A stretch of DNA of 64,000 nucleotides, taken from an uncultured Prevotella sp. (GTDB lineage Bacteria; Bacteroidota; Bacteroidia; Bacteroidales; Bacteroidaceae). The stretch's first letter is position 1; each line of letters starts with the position of its first letter. Positions 63,781-64,000 of this stretch are shown piece by piece. The notes beneath the pieces were generated by a model, which was given only the letters and a program-made list of their open reading frames with translations, was not told where the DNA came from and made no database searches. The translations under genes were made by a program, and so were the position numbers. The stretch lies in NCBI GenBank assembly GCA_905236815.1, contig CAJOPE010000026.1, forward strand, positions 26,403-90,402, read 5' to 3'.

Positions 63781-64000
63781 TTATTCTCCTATAACTTTAA
63801 TGTCCTTCCAATCAACGTATCCTTTAGCAACAGCCTGCTTCAGGGCAGCGTCAAGGCCGACCTTATTAATAAGACGAAGACCAGCTGCACTGATCTTAAG
63901 GCTAATCCAGCAACCTTCTTCTACATAGTAGAATTTCTTGCTGAAGAGGTTAACGTCAAAGCTTCTCTTTGTACGGTGCTTTGAGTGAGACACATTACAA
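63781..64000 (-). CDS. rpmB: 50S ribosomal protein L28, start beyond window
   Basis: The frame stays open to the right edge, so the N-terminus is missing. The GTG the ORF track uses at 63993 is internal: homologues carry about 15-17 more residues, and the codons before it read C-N-V as in the family. Visible parts are [16 protein letters not shown] and the C-terminal [13 protein letters not shown]. It is the first gene of the rpmB-rpmG-DUF4295 operon. Confidence 0.93.
   Translation of the reverse strand, partial: CNVSHSKHRTKRSFDVNLFSKKFYYVEEGCWISLKISAAGLRLINKVGLDAALKQAVAKGYVDWKDIKVIGE

Overview
The window looks like a chromosomal segment from a Bacteroidales bacterium, most likely Prevotella/Segatella. 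This rests on gene content and sequence style, not on a database search. The evidence is: many promoters of the Bacteroidetes type (TAnnTTTG box), few Shine-Dalgarno sequences, Bacteroidetes-typical families (DUF4491, DUF5687, DUF4295, GH2 with DUF4982-like region, M49 dipeptidyl peptidase) and secreted proteins with short MKK-type signal peptides. Almost every gene is core housekeeping. No phage, insertion sequence, CRISPR array or complete mobile element was seen.

Layout. 1-2.4 kb: 5' part of a secreted GH2 glycosidase with an operator-like palindrome over its promoter. 2.4-2.9 kb: a candidate small RNA and three 23-bp tandem palindromic repeats. 3-10.4 kb (minus): TPR protein, gyrA, then an AraC-type regulator, dipeptidyl peptidase III and AlkD-like protein in one probable operon. 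10.5-14.5 kb (plus): recQ, kdsB, tilS. 14.5-16.3 kb (minus): rRNA methyltransferase and RNase D-like exonuclease. 16.4-21.2 kb (plus): ftsK, LolA-like carrier, DUF5687 membrane protein. 21.5-27.1 kb: phosphoglucomutase (minus), then DUF4491, rlmH and uvrA. 27.1-29.9 kb: a second candidate small RNA, three small minus-strand genes and a gene-poor stretch with hairpins. 29.9-36.4 kb (minus): the leuA-leuC-leuD-cimA-like-leuB operon behind a leader peptide and attenuator. 36.6-40.3 kb: dnaB divergent from ispE, then Nudix and a membrane protein. 40.4-45.4 kb (minus): a decaying accessory stretch with unknown secreted proteins, a thioredoxin-fold protein, a GH8 remnant and a frameshifted carboxylesterase. 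46.1-52.3 kb (plus): clpC, tRNA-Thr(CGT), tRNA-Gly(CCC), an SDR reductase, tagaturonate reductase (uxaB) and a secreted YhcH-family protein. 52.3-55 kb (minus): MFS transporter, panB, HAD phosphatase. 55.1-59.1 kb (plus): rsmG, an MBL hydrolase, ruvC, a double ABC ATPase and a small secreted protein. 59.1-64 kb (minus): ftsY, rimO, HU, an HU-transmembrane-LysM protein, and rpmB-rpmG-DUF4295 (the last too short for the ORF track).

How the genes work together. The leu operon can make the leucine precursor and, through the citramalate synthase-like enzyme, probably the 2-oxobutyrate needed for isoleucine. Its leader peptide is rich in both Leu and Ile codons, which fits one shared attenuation switch. 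The SDR and uxaB genes fit hexuronate (pectin sugar) reduction. The most unusual protein is a membrane-spanning HU-type DNA-binding protein with a LysM-like outer end, encoded just after a second HU gene; its architecture could tie the nucleoid to the cell wall. Other items worth testing are two candidate small RNAs, two genes whose start codon lies 4 nt behind the promoter box (probably leaderless), several intergenic palindromic repeats and a tRNA-mRNA co-transcript.
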